Below, piece after piece: positions 6,303-8,090 of a stretch of 8,090 bases of DNA. Both the position numbers and the translations under genes were made by a program. Location of the stretch: contig DGZP01000002.1 of the NCBI GenBank assembly GCA_002398565.1, positions 1-8,090 on the forward strand, in the 5' to 3' direction. The stretch's first letter is position 1, and each line of letters starts with the position of its first letter. The notes under the pieces were generated by a model. That model had not been told where the DNA came from, searched no databases, and saw only the letters and a program-made list of their open reading frames with translations. The DNA comes from Proteiniphilum sp. UBA4977. GTDB taxonomy: Bacteria > Bacteroidota > Bacteroidia > Bacteroidales > Dysgonomonadaceae.

Positions 6303-7380
6303 TGTCTATCTCGTCTTTGACTTTCAGCTTCCTCACAAATTTGGTGTCGTGCTTCACCATTAATTTCACCAGCTCCCCGAAGGAGGTTTTCCGGGGATTC
6401 CACCCGAGAAGGGTTTTCGCTTTGGTGGGGTCTCCCATAAGCTGTTCCACCTCGGCCGGACGGAAGTATTTGGGATCCACCTCCACCAAGGTCTTTCCCG
6501 TAGCGGTGTCTATCCCTTTTTCGTTGATCCCCTCGCCTTCCCACCGCAGTTGAATGCCGGCTTCAGCAAAAGCGAGCGTGCAAAAATCGCGAACGCTGTG
6601 CATCTCGCCCGTGGCGATGACAAAATCCTCCGGAGTGTCGTGCTGGAGCATCAGCCACATGCATTCCACGTAATCTTTTGCATACCCCCAGTCGCGCAAC
6701 GCGTCCAGGTTCCCGAGGTAAAGCTTGTCCTGCATCTGTTGGGCAATCCGGGCAACGGCAATCGTTATTTTCCGGGTGACAAAGGTCTCCCCGCGCCGTT
6801 CACTCTCGTGGTTGAAAAGAATGCCGTTCACAGCAAACATCCCGTACGATTCGCGGTAGTTCTTCGTAATCCAGTAGCCGTAGAGCTTGGCTACGCCGTA
6901 TGGGCTGCGCGGATAAAAGGGGGTGGTCTCCTTCTGGGGTACCTCCTGCACCAGGCCGTAAAGCTCGGAGGTGGATGCCTGGTAGATCCTCGTTTTCTCC
7001 TCCAGCCCGAGAATCCGGACTGCTTCCAGCAGGCGGAGCGTGCCTACAGCATCGGTTTCGGCCGTGTATTCGGGTACGTCGAAACTCACCTTGACGTGGC
7101 TTTGGGCGGCCAGGTTGTAGATCTCGCCGGGTCGCACGGTCTGGATGACCCGGATCAGTGAGCTGGAGTCGGTCATGTCGGCGTAATGGAGGTTCACCAG
7201 CCTTTTCCGGTGCATGTCCCTTACCCATTCGTCCAGGTACAGGTGTTCGATGCGGCCCGTATTGAATGATGATGAGCGACGTAATAACCCGTGAACTTCG
7301 TATCCTTTGTCTATTAGAAATTCAGCCAGGTAGGATCCGTCTTGCCCCGTTATGCCTGTAATTAATGCTACTTTTGTCAT
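6295..7380 (-). CDS. gmd: GDP-mannose 4,6-dehydratase
   Basis: Gmd converts GDP-D-mannose to GDP-4-keto-6-deoxy-D-mannose, the first step toward GDP-L-fucose and related 6-deoxyhexoses. With the start at 7380 the protein is 361 residues, normal for the family. The Rossmann motif is TGITGQDG (8-15); the active site shows STSELYG (136-142) with Thr137 and Glu139, and YGVAK (161-165) with Tyr161/Lys165, matching the family catalytic set. NHESERRGETFVTRK (190-204) and RDWGYAKDYV (229-238) are family hallmarks. An in-frame GTG at 7428 would add 16 residues before MTKVALITG, but the normal enzyme begins at MTK, so the ATG is chosen. It precedes fcl with an 8-base overlap, so the two pathway enzymes are co-translated. 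A promoter-like site lies just upstream (7406-7413). Confidence 0.97.
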   Translation of the reverse strand: MTKVALITGITGQDGSYLAEFLIDKGYEVHGLLRRSSSFNTGRIEHLYLDEWVRDMHRKRLVNLHYADMTDSSSLIRVIQTVRPGEIYNLAAQSHVKVSFDVPEYTAETDAVGTLRLLEAVRILGLEEKTRIYQASTSELYGLVQEVPQKETTPFYPRSPYGVAKLYGYWITKNYRESYGMFAVNGILFNHESERRGETFVTRKITIAVARIAQQMQDKLYLGNLDALRDWGYAKDYVECMWLMLQHDTPEDFVIATGEMHSVRDFCTLAFAEAGIQLRWEGEGINEKGIDTATGKTLVEVDPKYFRPAEVEQLMGDPTKAKTLLGWNPRKTSFGELVKLMVKHDTKFVRKLKVKDEIDNE

Positions 7381-7405
7381 GATTTTATCTGTTGTAATTA
7401 AAATG

Positions 7406-7413
7406 CAAATATA
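7406..7413 (-). promoter_or_regulatory. Candidate internal promoter for gmd-fcl, -7 element
   Basis: On the minus strand this reads TATATTTG, an exact TAnnTTTG match, in the 44-base gap between the sugar transferase stop and the gmd start. No clear TTTG box is seen at the expected distance, so it may be weak or a chance match. If used, it would give a leader of about 20 bases and let gmd and fcl be expressed apart from the initiating transferase. Confidence 0.35.
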
Positions 7414-7424
7414 TCGTAAATTTT

Positions 7425-8090
7425 TCACATGGCATTTTTATAGGCGTTCTTGCCGATCAGGGTCATCACGATAATTTTGATGTCCCACAGAAAGTTCCAG
7501 CTTTCCAGGTATTCCATGTCGTACTCTACTCTTTTTTGCATTTTCCAAAGCTCGTCGGTCAGCCCCCTGTAGCCATTCACCTGTGCCCAGCCGGTAATGC
7601 CCGGCTTCACGAAATGGCGCACCTTGTAATATTCAATCAGAGCGGAATACTGTTCGGTATGCTTGAGCATGTGCGGACGCGGCCCGACCACAGACATATT
7701 TCCCACGAGAACATTAAAGAACTGGGGCAGTTCGTCGATGTTGTACTTGCGTAAAAAATTCCCGATGGAGGTTATCCGGTTGTCGTTTTTCACGGCCTGT
7801 TTCGTGTCCGCTTCCTGGTTCACCTTCATGGTCCTGAACTTGATGCAGTTGAATGTCTTGTTGTTTATCCCCGTCCGTTGCTGAACGAAAAACACGGGTC
7901 CCTTTGAGTTTAGCTTGATGATGAGGCTCAGCAGGGGAAGCAGCCAGCTGAAGATAAACAGAATGACCGCCGACGAAAAGACGACGTCAAACGCTCTTTT
8001 TTTCAGGCGCAAGGTCAGGTTGTCCAGGGGGATTTGCTGGGGGTTAAACATCTCGAAAAAGCGGGCGGATTCTACCTTCCGGTACATGCA
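7425..8090 (-). CDS. Polyprenyl-phosphate sugar-1-phosphate transferase, C-terminal part (cut by window)
   Basis: This is the catalytic half of a polyprenol phosphate hexose-1-phosphate transferase of the WcaJ/WbaP type, an inner-membrane enzyme that transfers sugar-1-phosphate from a nucleotide sugar to undecaprenyl phosphate to start a surface glycan. Counting from the Met at 8087, KKRAFDVV (29-36) leads into a membrane segment (about 35-57), followed by KGPVFFVQQRTG (62-73), the KFRTM motif (83-87), the YNIDELPQ acidic site (115-122) and VGPRPH (134-139), then KPGITGWAQVNGYRG (161-175). Full-length Bacteroidota relatives have an N-terminal region with several membrane helices, about 460 residues in total; here only about 220 are visible, so the frame runs off the right edge and the Met at 8087 is probably internal. 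The donor, usually glucose or galactose, cannot be read from sequence. It is followed by gmd on the same strand. Confidence 0.92.
   Translation of the reverse strand, partial: CMYRKVESARFFEMFNPQQIPLDNLTLRLKKRAFDVVFSSAVILFIFSWLLPLLSLIIKLNSKGPVFFVQQRTGINNKTFNCIKFRTMKVNQEADTKQAVKNDNRITSIGNFLRKYNIDELPQFFNVLVGNMSVVGPRPHMLKHTEQYSALIEYYKVRHFVKPGITGWAQVNGYRGLTDELWKMQKRVEYDMEYLESWNFLWDIKIIVMTLIGKNAYKNAM

Noticed and set aside
6550..7161. A 203-codon plus-strand open frame opposite gmd
   Set aside because: It lies fully within the complement of gmd, whose family motifs are intact, and it shows no domain features of its own.

Overview
The window looks like Bacteroidales (Bacteroidota) DNA. The reasons are a lipoprotein with BACON, MACPF and FISUMP-like parts, four sites matching the Bacteroidota -7 promoter element TAnnTTTG, a lack of Shine-Dalgarno sequences before the starts, and a Bacteroidota-style polyprenyl-phosphate sugar transferase. 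The genus cannot be fixed by reading. A Bacteroides, Parabacteroides or Dysgonomonadaceae relative would all fit.

Layout. Bases 1-328 are non-coding and A+T-rich. They hold two promoter-like sites, each followed by a terminator-like hairpin, then a cluster of short palindromes just before a gene. Bases 329-2617 (+) encode a 762-residue predicted surface lipoprotein: lipobox, BACON domain, MACPF pore-forming domain with its YGTH...GG signature, a linker module, and a C-terminal FISUMP-like domain. Bases 2618-2874 are an intergenic gap with a possible gene remnant. Bases 2875-4716 (+) encode GlmS, which makes glucosamine-6-phosphate. From the right edge, a minus-strand cluster converges on glmS: the C-terminal part of a polyprenyl-phosphate sugar-1-phosphate transferase (7425-8090, cut by the window), gmd (6295-7380), fcl (5226-6302, overlapping gmd by 8 bases) and a small GNAT acetyltransferase (4738-5208).

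How the genes may work together. The minus-strand genes are a surface-glycan cassette. The sugar transferase loads the first sugar onto undecaprenyl phosphate, Gmd and Fcl convert GDP-mannose to GDP-L-fucose, and the GNAT may acetylate an amino sugar. GlmS feeds UDP-GlcNAc synthesis. The MACPF protein is the most interesting gene. Some MACPF proteins of gut Bacteroidales are secreted antibacterial toxins (BSAPs) that recognise surface glycans or porins of close relatives, and some are encoded beside glycan genes. A similar toxin-beside-glycan-locus arrangement is an attractive but unproven reading here. The unusual domain layout and the attenuator-like leader are what deserve follow-up.
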